Source: Bradyrhizobiaceae bacterium (GTDB taxonomy: Bacteria; Pseudomonadota; Alphaproteobacteria; Rhizobiales; Xanthobacteraceae). Taken from it: a stretch of DNA of 57,903 bases. The notes beneath the pieces are model-generated. The model ran no database searches and was not told the origin of the DNA. It saw only the letters and a program-made list of their open reading frames with translations. Below are positions 8,291 to 15,921 of this stretch, piece after piece. The DNA is taken from assembly GCA_947479905.1 (NCBI GenBank), contig CANKBJ010000005.1, forward strand, positions 1-57,903, in the 5' to 3' direction. How positions within the stretch are numbered: the first letter of the stretch is position 1; each line of letters begins with the position of its first letter. A program made the position numbers and the translations under genes.

Positions 8291-9391
8291 CTAGCGCCCC
8301 CACACCTCATCCGCCAGTTCGACGATCAGGCGCAGCTTGGCCCATTGCTGTTCCTCGGTCAGCGTATTGCCCTCCTCGGTCGAGGCGAAGCCGCATTGCG
8401 GCGACAGGCAAAGCTGGTCGAGCGAAATATATTTCGTCGCCTCGTCGATGCGACGCTTGAGCATGTCCTTTGATTCGAGATCGCCGGTCTTGGTGGTGAC
8501 GAGGCCGAGCACGACCTGCCGGTCCTTCGGCACCAATTTCAACGGCTCGAAGCCGCCGGCGCGCTCGCTGTCATATTCCATGAAATAGCCGTGCACCTTG
8601 ATGCGGTTGAACAGGATGTCCTGCTCCGCCTCGTAGCCGCCCGAACCCTGGAACGTCGATTTATAATTGCCGCGGCACAGATGCATGGTGATGCGCATGT
8701 CGGCGGGAATATCCGACATCGCCGTGTTGATGAGATCGCCGTAGAGCGGCCCGAGTTTTTCCGGATCGTCGCCGCGCGCCGTCATCTGCGCCCGGTACTT
8801 CGGGTCGCACAGCATGGCGATGAACACTTCGTCGAGCTGCAGATAACGGCAGCCGGCATCGGCAAAGGCGCGCACGGCCTTTTTGTAGGCCTGGCCGAGA
8901 TCGGCGAACATCGCGTCGTTGTCGCTGTAGCCGGAGATCGGCGGCTTGGCCGGCCGGCCATAGGCCGCTGACGGCGCAGGGATGGTGATCTTCGGCGTGC
9001 GCGTCGTGTGGCCGGCGACGAACTTGAAATGCTCGATCATCGGATGACCGGAGTAGCCGATCTTGCCGGTGATCTTGTGGCCTTCATTGCGCGTGGTGAC
9101 GCCGGCGAAGGCGACACCTTGCTCCATGATGTACTTCTCGATGCCGTCGAGACCCCAGAGAAAATCGAGGTGCCACCAGGAGCGGCGGAATTCGCCGTCG
9201 GTCACCGACTTGAGGCCGACCTCCTCCTGCTTTTTGATGACGCGCTCGATCTCGCGGTCCTCGACCTCCTTGAGGGCGACGAGCGGGATTTCGCCCTTGG
9301 CGAATTTGGCGCGCGCTTCCTTCAGCGCGGCGGGACGGAGCAAACTGCCGACATGATCGGCCCGGAACGGCGGCTTGGTGTTTTGCGACAT
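8291..9391 (-). CDS. MetE-like (cobalamin-independent methionine synthase C-domain) methyltransferase, paralogue 1
   Basis: A 366-residue single-domain protein, about half the length of full MetE and similar to the catalytic barrel only. The start PPFRADHVGSLLRP is typical of the YxjG/YxjH-type group. The zinc ligands of MetE are recognisable as His237 and Cys239 (MHLCRGN), Glu272 (MEYDSER) and Cys333 (SPQCGF); the 61-residue Glu-Cys spacing equals that of E. coli MetE (665 to 726). The enzyme should transfer a methyl group to a zinc-bound thiolate, but donor and acceptor are unknown because the N-terminal folate-binding half is missing. It is the last of four adjacent paralogues and lies nine bases before the MaoC gene. 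Confidence 0.88.
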   Translation of the reverse strand: MSQNTKPPFRADHVGSLLRPAALKEARAKFAKGEIPLVALKEVEDREIERVIKKQEEVGLKSVTDGEFRRSWWHLDFLWGLDGIEKYIMEQGVAFAGVTTRNEGHKITGKIGYSGHPMIEHFKFVAGHTTRTPKITIPAPSAAYGRPAKPPISGYSDNDAMFADLGQAYKKAVRAFADAGCRYLQLDEVFIAMLCDPKYRAQMTARGDDPEKLGPLYGDLINTAMSDIPADMRITMHLCRGNYKSTFQGSGGYEAEQDILFNRIKVHGYFMEYDSERAGGFEPLKLVPKDRQVVLGLVTTKTGDLESKDMLKRRIDEATKYISLDQLCLSPQCGFASTEEGNTLTEEQQWAKLRLIVELADEVWGR

Positions 9392-9417
9392 GCGATACTG
9401 CTCCCGGTTTTTATTGT

Positions 9418-9513
9418 TGTCGTCCCGGGCGAGCGAAGCGAGACCCGGGACCCATACGCCGCAGCCTATCTATAGGTCACGGAATATGGGTCCCCACCTT
9501 CGCGGGGACGACA
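9418..9513. repeat. Palindromic repeat of family B between MetE-like genes 1 and 2
   Basis: Terminal inverted sequences TGTCGTCCC and GGGACGACA enclose a second inverted pair GGGACCCATA and TATGGGTCCC. Same design as the element at 10677-10793 and, in part, those at 29281-29303 and 31027-31114. Confidence 0.7.
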
Positions 9514-9538
9514 GAAAGACCTCGTTACGACGACAATA

Positions 9539-10648
9539 TCACGAGCCCCAAACCTCGTTCGCCACTTCCACAATCATGCGCAACTTGGCCCATTGCTCAT
9601 CCTCGGCGAGGATATTGCCTTCCTCGGTCGAGGCAAAGCCGCATTGCGGCGACAGGCAAAGCTGGTCGAGCGGAATGAACTTGGCGGCTTCGTCGATGCG
9701 GCGCTTGAGTTCGTCTTTCGACTCCAGCTTGCCAGACTTCGACGTTACCAGGCCGAGCACCACGGACTTGCCCTTGGGCACGAAGCGCAGCGGTTCGAAG
9801 CCGCCGGCGCGTTCCGAATCGTATTCCATGAAGTATCCATGGACATTGATCTTGTTGAACAGGATTTCCGCCACCGGCTCGTAGCCGCCCGAGGCCACGA
9901 AGGTAGATTGGAAATTGCCCCGGCATAGATGCATGGTGATGGCCATGTCGGACGGGATGTCGGAAATCGCCGCGTTGATCATATCGGCATAAACCAGCGG
10001 CAACTTCTCAGGATCATCACCGCGCGCGGCGACCTGCTCGCGCAGCTTCGGATCGCACAGATAAGTGAAATTCACCTCGTCGAGCTGCAGATAGCGGCAA
10101 CCGACGTCGGCGAAGGCGCGCACGGCCTGGCGGTAAGTGGCGCCGAGATCGCGGTAGAAATCGCTCATGTCCGGATAAATGCTCGCCGGCACAGCGTCGC
10201 GGCCATAGCGGAAATGCATGCTGGACGGCGAGGGAATCGTCATCTTCGGCGTCGCGCGTGTGTGCTCTTTCAGGAACTTGAAATGTTCCAGCATCGGATG
10301 GCCGCTGAAGGTGCCGAGCTTGCCGGTCACGCGCATCATCATCGGCCGCGGATTGACCCCCTCGAACTTGATCTTGCGCTCGCCGAGATAGGCTTCGGCG
10401 CCATCGAGCGCGCCGAGGAAGTCGTAGTTCCAGAAGGCGCGGCGGAATTCGCCATCGGTAATGGACTTCAGGCCGACATCTTCCTGCTTTTTGATGACGG
10501 CGGCGATCTCGCGGTCTTCGATTGCTTTGAGCGCCTCAGTGGTGATCTCGCCCTTTTCGCGTTGCGCACGCGCCTGTTTCAGCGGCGCGGGGCGAAGGAG
10601 ACTTCCGACATGGTCGGCACGAAACGGTGGCTCGGTGCGGAGAGTCAT
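9539..10648 (-). CDS. MetE-like methyltransferase, paralogue 2
   Basis: A 369-residue paralogue of its neighbours with the same opening PPFRADHVGSLLRP, the substrate-site helix CRYLQLDEVNF, the zinc motif MHLCRGNFQSTF, the FMEYDSERAGGFEPL segment and the terminal LCLSPQCGFAST. All four predicted zinc ligands are kept, so it should be active. The start at MTLRTEPPF was preferred over a longer frame because the upstream codons run through a palindromic repeat. Cobalamin-independent methyl transfer to a thiol is the family reaction; the physiological methyl donor and acceptor are not known. Repeats flank the gene on both sides, which hints that the array grew by recombination or that the repeats settled in the gaps afterwards. 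Confidence 0.88.
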   Translation of the reverse strand: MTLRTEPPFRADHVGSLLRPAPLKQARAQREKGEITTEALKAIEDREIAAVIKKQEDVGLKSITDGEFRRAFWNYDFLGALDGAEAYLGERKIKFEGVNPRPMMMRVTGKLGTFSGHPMLEHFKFLKEHTRATPKMTIPSPSSMHFRYGRDAVPASIYPDMSDFYRDLGATYRQAVRAFADVGCRYLQLDEVNFTYLCDPKLREQVAARGDDPEKLPLVYADMINAAISDIPSDMAITMHLCRGNFQSTFVASGGYEPVAEILFNKINVHGYFMEYDSERAGGFEPLRFVPKGKSVVLGLVTSKSGKLESKDELKRRIDEAAKFIPLDQLCLSPQCGFASTEEGNILAEDEQWAKLRMIVEVANEVWGS

Positions 10649-10676
10649 TGCAAACTTTTTCTTTTCTTCTTGCTGC

Positions 10677-10793
10677 CGTCCCCGCGAAGGCGGGGACCCA
10701 TAATCTGTGTTCGTGATAGTTATAAAGAGGGATACCGGCTTCCTTCTAAACTCGATAGGCTGGGGCATATGGGTCCCCGCCTTCGCGGGGACG
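10677..10793. repeat. MITE-like element with 25-bp perfect terminal inverted repeats
   Basis: The 25 bases at 10678-10702 are the exact reverse complement of 10768-10792, and each end is itself a hairpin (GTCCCCGCGAAGGCGGGGAC). The internal 65 bases show no coding signal. It fills the gap between paralogues 2 and 3. Confidence 0.8.
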
Positions 10794-10801
10794 ACAAACT
10801 A

Positions 10802-11905
10802 CTATCCCCACACTTCCTTGCTCAGTTCCACGATCATGCGCAGCTTGGCCCACTGCTCGTCCTCGGCCAGCACATTGCCTTCCTCGGTCGAGGAGAAGCC
10901 GCATTGCGGCGACAGGCAAAGCTGGTCGAGCGCGACATATTTCGTCGCCTGGTCGATGCGGCGCCTGATGTCGTCCTTGGATTCGAGCGTGCCGCTCTTG
11001 GAGGTGACCAGGCCGAGCACCAGTTGCTTGTTACCTTTAGGGAAATAGCGCAACGGCTCGAAACCGCCGGCGCGGTCTGAGTCATATTCAAGGAAGTAGC
11101 CGTCGAGACTGGTCTTGCCGAGCAGGTGCTCGGCGACGAATTCGTAGCCGCCTTGCGCGATCCAGGTCGAGCGGAAATTGCCGCGGCAGGAATGCATGGT
11201 GATGGCCATGTCGGCCGGTTTGTCCTTGAGCGCGGCATTCGTCACGCGCGCGTAGATTTCCGGCAGTGCATCGGGATTATCGCCACGCGCTTTCGAACCT
11301 TCGCGCTCCTTCGGATCGCACAGCATCGCCCAGGCGGTGTCGTCGAGCTGGAGATAGCGGCAGCCGGCGTCGTAGAAGGCGCGGATCGCCTTCTGCCAGG
11401 CTTTGCCGACGTCGTCGAAGAACACATCGAGATCCGGGTAGGCATCCGTGCTGACCATCGCCCGGCCCTGCCGGAAGTGGAAAGTCGACGGCGCCGGAAT
11501 TGTCATCTTCGGCACGACGCTGCAATTCGCCTTCAGGAACTTGAAATGCTCGAGATGCGGATGGCCGGCGAAATCGACCTTGCGATTGATCTTGACCGCC
11601 TCGCTCTTGGTCTCGACGCCGTGGAATTTGATCGGCGGCGCGGCGACGAAGTCGACGCCCTGCAGACCGCGGAAGAAATCGAAATGCCACCAGGAGCGGC
11701 GGAACTCGCCGTCGGTGGCCAGTTGCAGACCGATTTCTTCCTGCTTCTTGACGACCTTGATGATTTCGCGGTCTTCGACTTCCTTCAGCGCCCCGGCGTC
11801 GATCGTGCCGGCCGCGAATTTTGCCCGCGCCTCCTTGAGAACCGCGGGGCGCAACAGACTGCCGACATGATCGGCGCGAAATGGCGGCGACGTGCGTTGG
11901 GGCAT
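10802..11905 (-). CDS. MetE-like methyltransferase, paralogue 3
   Basis: A 367-residue member of the array. It has SPPFRADHVGSLLRP at the start, CRYLQLDDTAWAMLCDP in the core, the zinc ligands in MHSCRGNFRSTW, FLEYDSDRAGG and SPQCGFSSTEEGN. Compared with paralogues 1 and 2, the core reads DDTAW instead of DEV, and the residue between the zinc His and Cys is Ser rather than Leu. It shares DDTAW with paralogue 4, so the four split into two pairs (1+2 and 3+4). This suggests two different substrates or partners. Its stop lies eight bases after a MITE-like palindrome and its start is preceded by another repeat family. Confidence 0.88.
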   Translation of the reverse strand: MPQRTSPPFRADHVGSLLRPAVLKEARAKFAAGTIDAGALKEVEDREIIKVVKKQEEIGLQLATDGEFRRSWWHFDFFRGLQGVDFVAAPPIKFHGVETKSEAVKINRKVDFAGHPHLEHFKFLKANCSVVPKMTIPAPSTFHFRQGRAMVSTDAYPDLDVFFDDVGKAWQKAIRAFYDAGCRYLQLDDTAWAMLCDPKEREGSKARGDNPDALPEIYARVTNAALKDKPADMAITMHSCRGNFRSTWIAQGGYEFVAEHLLGKTSLDGYFLEYDSDRAGGFEPLRYFPKGNKQLVLGLVTSKSGTLESKDDIRRRIDQATKYVALDQLCLSPQCGFSSTEEGNVLAEDEQWAKLRMIVELSKEVWG

Positions 11906-11955
11906 TGTGTTTCGCTTCCCTGATTCACCCGCCGAATTGTTTCCGGCCTTGCTTC

Positions 11956-12118
11956 CTTATCCCTCCCCTGAAAGGGGAGGGTCGATTGCGGCATAAGCGC
12001 GTTCACGCGCGTCTTCGACGCGCTATGCAATCGGGGTGGGGTCATCGTGCCGTATCGCGCTAATCCCCCACCCGGCTCGCTCACGCTCGCCACCCTCCCC
12101 CTGCGGGGGAGGGATAAG
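11956..12118. repeat. Family C palindromic repeat carrying the 37-bp module
   Basis: Ends CTTATCCCTCCCC and GGGGAGGGATAAG are inverted and each end also folds on itself (CCTCCCC-TGAAA-GGGGAGG). A related element lies at 44963-45089. Positions 11992-12028 are identical to 252-288, where the module is inside a different repeat family. The element lies between paralogues 3 and 4. Confidence 0.75.
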
Positions 12119-12126
12119 CGTAGCGA

Positions 12127-13236
12127 TCAACCCCAGACATCCTTCGAGATCGCGACGATCTCCCTGAGCTTGGCCCACTGCTCATCCTCGGCCAGCACGT
12201 TGCCTTCCTCGGTCGAGGCAAAGCCGCACTGCGGCGACAGAGCGAGTTGCTCCAGCGCGACGAACTTCTCGGCTTCCTTGATGCGCTTCTTGATGTCGGC
12301 GATCGGCTCGAGCGCGCCGACCTTCGAGCTTACGAGGCCGAGCACGACGATCTTTTTGCCTTTCGGCAGGAAGCGCAGCGGCTCGAAACCGCCGGCGCGG
12401 TCGGTGTCGTATTCGAGGAAGTAGCCGTCGTAGTTGCACTTGGCCAACATGCTTTCGGCCACCGGCTCATAGCCGCCGGACGAGATGAAGGTCGAGCGGA
12501 AGTTGCCGCGACAGACATGCGTGGTGATGACCATGTCGGCGGGCTTGGCCTCAAGCGCCTTGTTGATGCACTTGGTATAGGTGTTCTGAAGGTGATCGAC
12601 GTCGAGACCGCGCTCGCGCGCCTTCTTCAGCTCAACCTCGGAGCAGAGATAGGCCCAGGCTGTGTCGTCGAACTGCAGATAGCGGCAGCCGGCGGCGTAG
12701 AACGCCTTGATCGCGTCCTGATAGGCGATGGCAAGATCGTCGAAGATCGCGTCGCGGTTCGGATAGGCGGACGCCGCGACCGAGCCCGGCTCAAGACGGA
12801 AGTGCATGACCGTCGGCGACGGAATGCACATTTTCGGCGTCTTGGTGGCGTGCTTCTTCAGGAACGTGAAGTGCTCCAGCATCGGATGGTTTTTCGAGAA
12901 GCCGATCTTGCCGGTGACCTTCAGCACCTTCATCTGGGTCTGCATGCCCTGGAACTGGATACCGTGGTCGGCCTTCACCACATCGACGCCGTCCAGCATG
13001 CCGTAGAAATCGTAATGCCAGAACGAGCGGCGGTACTCGCCGTCGGTGATGGCTTCCAGGCCGACGTCTTCCTGTTTCTTGATGACCTTGACGATCTCGG
13101 CGTCCTCTACCGCCTTGAGTTGAGCGTCGGTGATCTCGCCCTTCTCGTGTTTGGCGCGCGCGTCGTGAATGTCCTTGGTGCGCAGAATGCTGCCGACCTG
13201 ATCGGCGCGGAAGGGCGGGGTGGTTCTTTGGGACAT
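12127..13236 (-). CDS. MetE-like methyltransferase, paralogue 4
   Basis: A 369-residue paralogue, first of the four in transcription order. It opens with TPPFRADQVGSILRT, a change from the DHVGSLLRP of the others. Other marks are CRYLQFDDTAWAYLC, a zinc motif TTHVCRGNFRSTF, FLEYDTDRAGGFEPL and LALSPQCGFAST. The start MSQRTTPPF is supported by a strong GGAGGAAACG ribosome-binding site; a longer open frame upstream is not needed. It follows the MetF-like gene by 89 bases that contain a small GC hairpin. Zinc ligands are intact. The reaction type is thiol S-methylation; donor and acceptor are unresolved. The shared DDTAW core groups it with paralogue 3. Confidence 0.88.
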   Translation of the reverse strand: MSQRTTPPFRADQVGSILRTKDIHDARAKHEKGEITDAQLKAVEDAEIVKVIKKQEDVGLEAITDGEYRRSFWHYDFYGMLDGVDVVKADHGIQFQGMQTQMKVLKVTGKIGFSKNHPMLEHFTFLKKHATKTPKMCIPSPTVMHFRLEPGSVAASAYPNRDAIFDDLAIAYQDAIKAFYAAGCRYLQFDDTAWAYLCSEVELKKARERGLDVDHLQNTYTKCINKALEAKPADMVITTHVCRGNFRSTFISSGGYEPVAESMLAKCNYDGYFLEYDTDRAGGFEPLRFLPKGKKIVVLGLVSSKVGALEPIADIKKRIKEAEKFVALEQLALSPQCGFASTEEGNVLAEDEQWAKLREIVAISKDVWG

Positions 13237-13255
13237 CGTTTCCTCCGTAGGCAGT

Positions 13256-13272
13256 CCCGCCGTCGCGGCGGG
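13256..13272 (-). other. Small GC hairpin in the leader of MetE-like paralogue 4
   Basis: CCCGCCG-TCG-CGGCGGG is a perfect 7-bp stem with a three-base loop, about 20 bases upstream of the start codon and just before the GGAGG site. No U-tract follows in the direction of transcription, so it is more likely a 5'-stabiliser or translational element than a terminator. No known SAM riboswitch fold was recognised. Confidence 0.4.
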
Positions 13273-13325
13273 TCTAATTTGCAAGGGCGCTTGACGTTCG
13301 CCCGACGGCCGTGCGGCCGCCGAGG

Positions 13326-14207
13326 TCAGGCGCTGTTGGGACGTGCCATAGCACGGCTCGGGCTTTGCGTCGCGCTGGCCGCATCGCATGCATAGCATGC
13401 GGTTTCAACGACCCCACCGAAGGAAAAATAATGCGGCGCGATATCGCCGATATCCCGCTCCCCCGCTGCGGCGGCCAGCGCATCGATCATGCGGTCCGGC
13501 CCGACCGACCCGGTCGTGATCTGGCCGACGAGGCCGGCGCCGACGCCGGACACCAGCCCGCGCAACGAGGCGGCGACGCCGCAGCGTTTGGCATAGCGCA
13601 ACAGAGCCGGCACGCTGGTCGGGCCGGCTATGCCGACCTTGACCGGTACTGCGATGCCCGAGCCGCGCAACTGCCGCAGCCAGGTCAGGACCCGCTCGGG
13701 CGAAAACGAAAACTGACTCACGATGTGGACGCGCAGGCCCTGCGCTGTGGCGCTGGCGATTTTCTCGTCGAGGGCAGCTTCGAGACGGCCGGGCGGAATG
13801 CGGGAGTGGCCTTCCGGATAGGCGGCGATGCCGATCGCCTCGAAGCCAATGTCGCGCAGACCGCCCTTCTGGATCACGGCGAGCGCATCGGCGAACGGGC
13901 CCGCGGTCTCGATATCGCCGCCGACCAGCAGCAGCTGACGCATATCGGCCTCGCCGCGCAGGCCTTTCAGCAGATCGCTCAAATGGCCGGTGCTGGTCAT
14001 TCGCCGCGCCGCGATATGGGCGACCGGATCGAGCCCGGCCTGGCGCAGCCTGGCCGCGGTCGCCACCAATTCGGCGGAATCCACGCTCGGCACGGCCGAC
14101 AGATAGACCGCCGTGCCCTTCGGCAGGACGCCGGCAATCGCCGCGATATCGGCATCGCTCGGCCGCGTGGCCTCGAGCGAGAACGATGCGACGAAAGCCG
14201 ACGTCAT
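13326..14207 (-). CDS. MetF-like methylenetetrahydrofolate reductase family protein
   Basis: A 293-residue TIM-barrel protein. It has VYLSAVPSVDSAELVATAARLRQAGLDPVAHIAARRM, the folate/FAD-side signature in which the MetF family keeps H-[IL]-[AT]-[CA]-R. QLLLVGGD, EAIGIAAYPEGH (the AGYPEGH strand-loop of MetF) and a C-terminal barrel half follow. True MetF interconverts 5,10-methylene- and 5-methyl-tetrahydrofolate. It is separated by four bases from the upstream HTH-methyltransferase gene and lies just before the MetE-like array, giving a C1 gene block. The LigM-type O-demethylation system of Sphingobium also has a metF neighbour, but no ligM homologue is in this window. Flavin and substrate specificity are inferred. 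Confidence 0.85.
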   Translation of the reverse strand: MTSAFVASFSLEATRPSDADIAAIAGVLPKGTAVYLSAVPSVDSAELVATAARLRQAGLDPVAHIAARRMTSTGHLSDLLKGLRGEADMRQLLLVGGDIETAGPFADALAVIQKGGLRDIGFEAIGIAAYPEGHSRIPPGRLEAALDEKIASATAQGLRVHIVSQFSFSPERVLTWLRQLRGSGIAVPVKVGIAGPTSVPALLRYAKRCGVAASLRGLVSGVGAGLVGQITTGSVGPDRMIDALAAAAGERDIGDIAPHYFSFGGVVETACYACDAASATQSPSRAMARPNSA

Positions 14208-14211
14208 GCGT

Positions 14212-15621
14212 TTACTCCCGCCGGCGCGAGATCACGAAAGATTCGTCATAGAACCACAGGCCGCCGTGCTTCTGCAGCGCGTCGCGCGTTGCATCGATAA
14301 AACGCCGGTCGCTGTTGACGTCGGACAGCCGGTCGTCCTCGACCTGCGCCACATAGACCGCCGCGTTCCACGCCGCCATCAATGTGGACGTCCCGATCGA
14401 TGAGGACACTTCGGACGGCAATGTGTGCATCTCGTATTTGAACAGCGAACGCTGGTCGGAATAAGCGTTGAAGTTCAGGTCGCGCGCCGCCGATCCCAGT
14501 TCGTGCTTGGTTTCCTTGAGCAAATCGTGGCGGCTGTGCGTGAACGGATTGTCCTCCGGCCACACTTTATGGATGATCTCCATCGCCGGGTCATGACCGT
14601 AGGATTGGATTGCGATCATGCGTCCGCCCGGTCCCAATGCCTTTGCCAAAGGCGCCAGCACGCGCTTGGCTTTGAATTCGAGCGAGGCGCGGGCGCGATA
14701 AGGCTGCGAGGCGATGACCAGATCGTAATCGGCGCTGGTGCCGCCCGGCTTCGGGATGACCTGATCGAGCAGGAAGCGGTGATCGTTGCGGTAGATCACC
14801 AGAACGACAGGACGTTCATAGACAGGGTTGCCGCTCTTCGGCGAGACCTTGGCTTTCCAGCTTTCGGCCAGGAACGGTTCGAGCGCGGTGATCTGCTCCT
14901 CGAACGTATGAGCGGTCGTGCCGTCCATCGCCAGCTCTTTCCACACCATGCTGGTCGCCGCCTGCAACGACTTGGCAGCGAGCCACGGCGCTTCGGAATA
15001 GGCAAGATTGGTCAGCACGATCACCGTCGACGGATGCTCGACGAAACGGTCGGCCATTTTGTGCAAGGTGAGACGAACGTCCTCGAGGCTGATTTCCTTG
15101 CCGACGATATAGTGCGGCATGGTCGGAAACTTGTCGTGCATCGAGCGCATCACGCGGGTCAGCACGCTGCCGTCGCCGACGCCGGCGTCGAACACGCGCA
15201 CCGCCGGCGGACGCGGGTGAATGTTGGCGAGTTCGAGACTGACGCGCTGAGCGACTTCCCATTTCTCGCTGCAGGTATTCACGAACAGCAGATATTTCTG
15301 GCGGTTGTCGAAGAAGCGGAAATTGCGTTGCGGATCGTCATCCGTCTGATTCGTGGCCATTGGCGGCGCCTGCGGTTTAATGATGGGAAGCACTTGCGCG
15401 GATGGCGCGTCGAACAGCACGCGACGGCGCGCCGGGGCGTCATCGTCGCTTTGCGACATGAAGGCGCGAATGCGCTCCAGCGTGTCGGTGGTAATGCGGC
15501 CGCCATTGCGCAGGCGGCTGGCGAGCTTGCCGTCGTTGACAGCGCGGCGGCCGAATGTCGATTCGGCCAGACCGCGCTGACGGCAGAATTCGCTGATCTC
15601 CTGGAGAATGACCTCGTTCAT
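14212..15621 (-). CDS. Class I SAM-dependent methyltransferase with N-terminal helix-turn-helix
   Basis: A 469-residue two-part protein. Residues about 1-60 (ILQEISEFCRQRGL-AESTFGRRAVNDGKL, then GGRITTDTLERIRAFM) form a compact HTH-like domain seen in rhizobial DNA-binding or phage-repressor-like proteins. After a Pro/Asp-rich linker, the Rossmann domain begins near residue 140 with the SAM motif I VRVFDAGVGDGSVL, followed by IVLTNLAYSEAPW and a GPGGRMIAIQSYGHDP motif near residue 350. The start ATG has GAGGA seven bases upstream. It is the first gene of the MetF-MetE block. Substrate unknown. The HTH may let it sense or control its own operon, or it may simply be a fold for a protein partner. 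Confidence 0.75.
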   Translation of the reverse strand: MNEVILQEISEFCRQRGLAESTFGRRAVNDGKLASRLRNGGRITTDTLERIRAFMSQSDDDAPARRRVLFDAPSAQVLPIIKPQAPPMATNQTDDDPQRNFRFFDNRQKYLLFVNTCSEKWEVAQRVSLELANIHPRPPAVRVFDAGVGDGSVLTRVMRSMHDKFPTMPHYIVGKEISLEDVRLTLHKMADRFVEHPSTVIVLTNLAYSEAPWLAAKSLQAATSMVWKELAMDGTTAHTFEEQITALEPFLAESWKAKVSPKSGNPVYERPVVLVIYRNDHRFLLDQVIPKPGGTSADYDLVIASQPYRARASLEFKAKRVLAPLAKALGPGGRMIAIQSYGHDPAMEIIHKVWPEDNPFTHSRHDLLKETKHELGSAARDLNFNAYSDQRSLFKYEMHTLPSEVSSSIGTSTLMAAWNAAVYVAQVEDDRLSDVNSDRRFIDATRDALQKHGGLWFYDESFVISRRRE

Positions 15622-15735
15622 GACATTTCCTCGCGCTTTTATGGTGGCTCTGAAGGCCTTTGCGCCCGCATAGCGAACCAAGCGGAGGTAAGCCCGTCAA
15701 CCACAAAATCATATGGATAAAGTTGGGCAGGAGAT

Positions 15736-15862
15736 GTGGGCAAGACCCACTGCGCTAATTGTCAATGAATACTATATTTTTCGTTCTCAGGAAATCCGAG
15801 TGCCTCCTGTCGGTGCCAAATTGTGGGCAGCAATGACGATTATAGGTGGGCAAATGTGGGCA
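15736..15862. promoter_or_regulatory. Intergenic region with four GTGGGCA direct repeats
   Basis: The 240 bases between the methyltransferase start and the pcaG terminator hold no convincing gene. GTGGGCA occurs at 15736, 15823, 15846 and 15856, the last two one helical turn apart, plus a related TTGGGCA at 15723. The region is AT-richer than its surroundings and must contain the promoter of the methyltransferase-metF-metE block. The repeats may be regulator sites; no regulator is assigned. Confidence 0.35.
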
Positions 15863-15864
15863 AC

Positions 15865-15892
15865 AAAAAACGGCCGGCGTTTCCGCCGGCCG
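15865..15892 (-). terminator. Rho-independent terminator of the catIJ-pcaFHG operon
   Basis: On the minus strand a perfect 9-bp stem (CGGCCGGCG/CGCCGGCCG, four-base loop) is followed by six T residues, 29 bases after the pcaG stop codon. It separates the operon cleanly from the methyltransferase block that follows on the same strand. Confidence 0.85.
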
Positions 15893-15921
15893 CCTTCATT
15901 TCGCGATCAAAAAACTTGGCG

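Noticed and set aside
10677-10793. Insertion sequence with transposase
   Set aside because: The element has perfect terminal inverted repeats but only 117 bp and no open frame; at most a non-autonomous MITE.
9418-12118. Repeats taken as a CRISPR array
   Set aside because: The repeats are single palindromic elements of different families in separate gaps, without regular spacers or cas genes.
13237-13325. SAM or SAH riboswitch ahead of the MetE-like genes
   Set aside because: Only one small GC stem is present; no conserved pseudoknot or core matching SAM-II, SAM/SAH or SAH classes was recognised in 89 bases.
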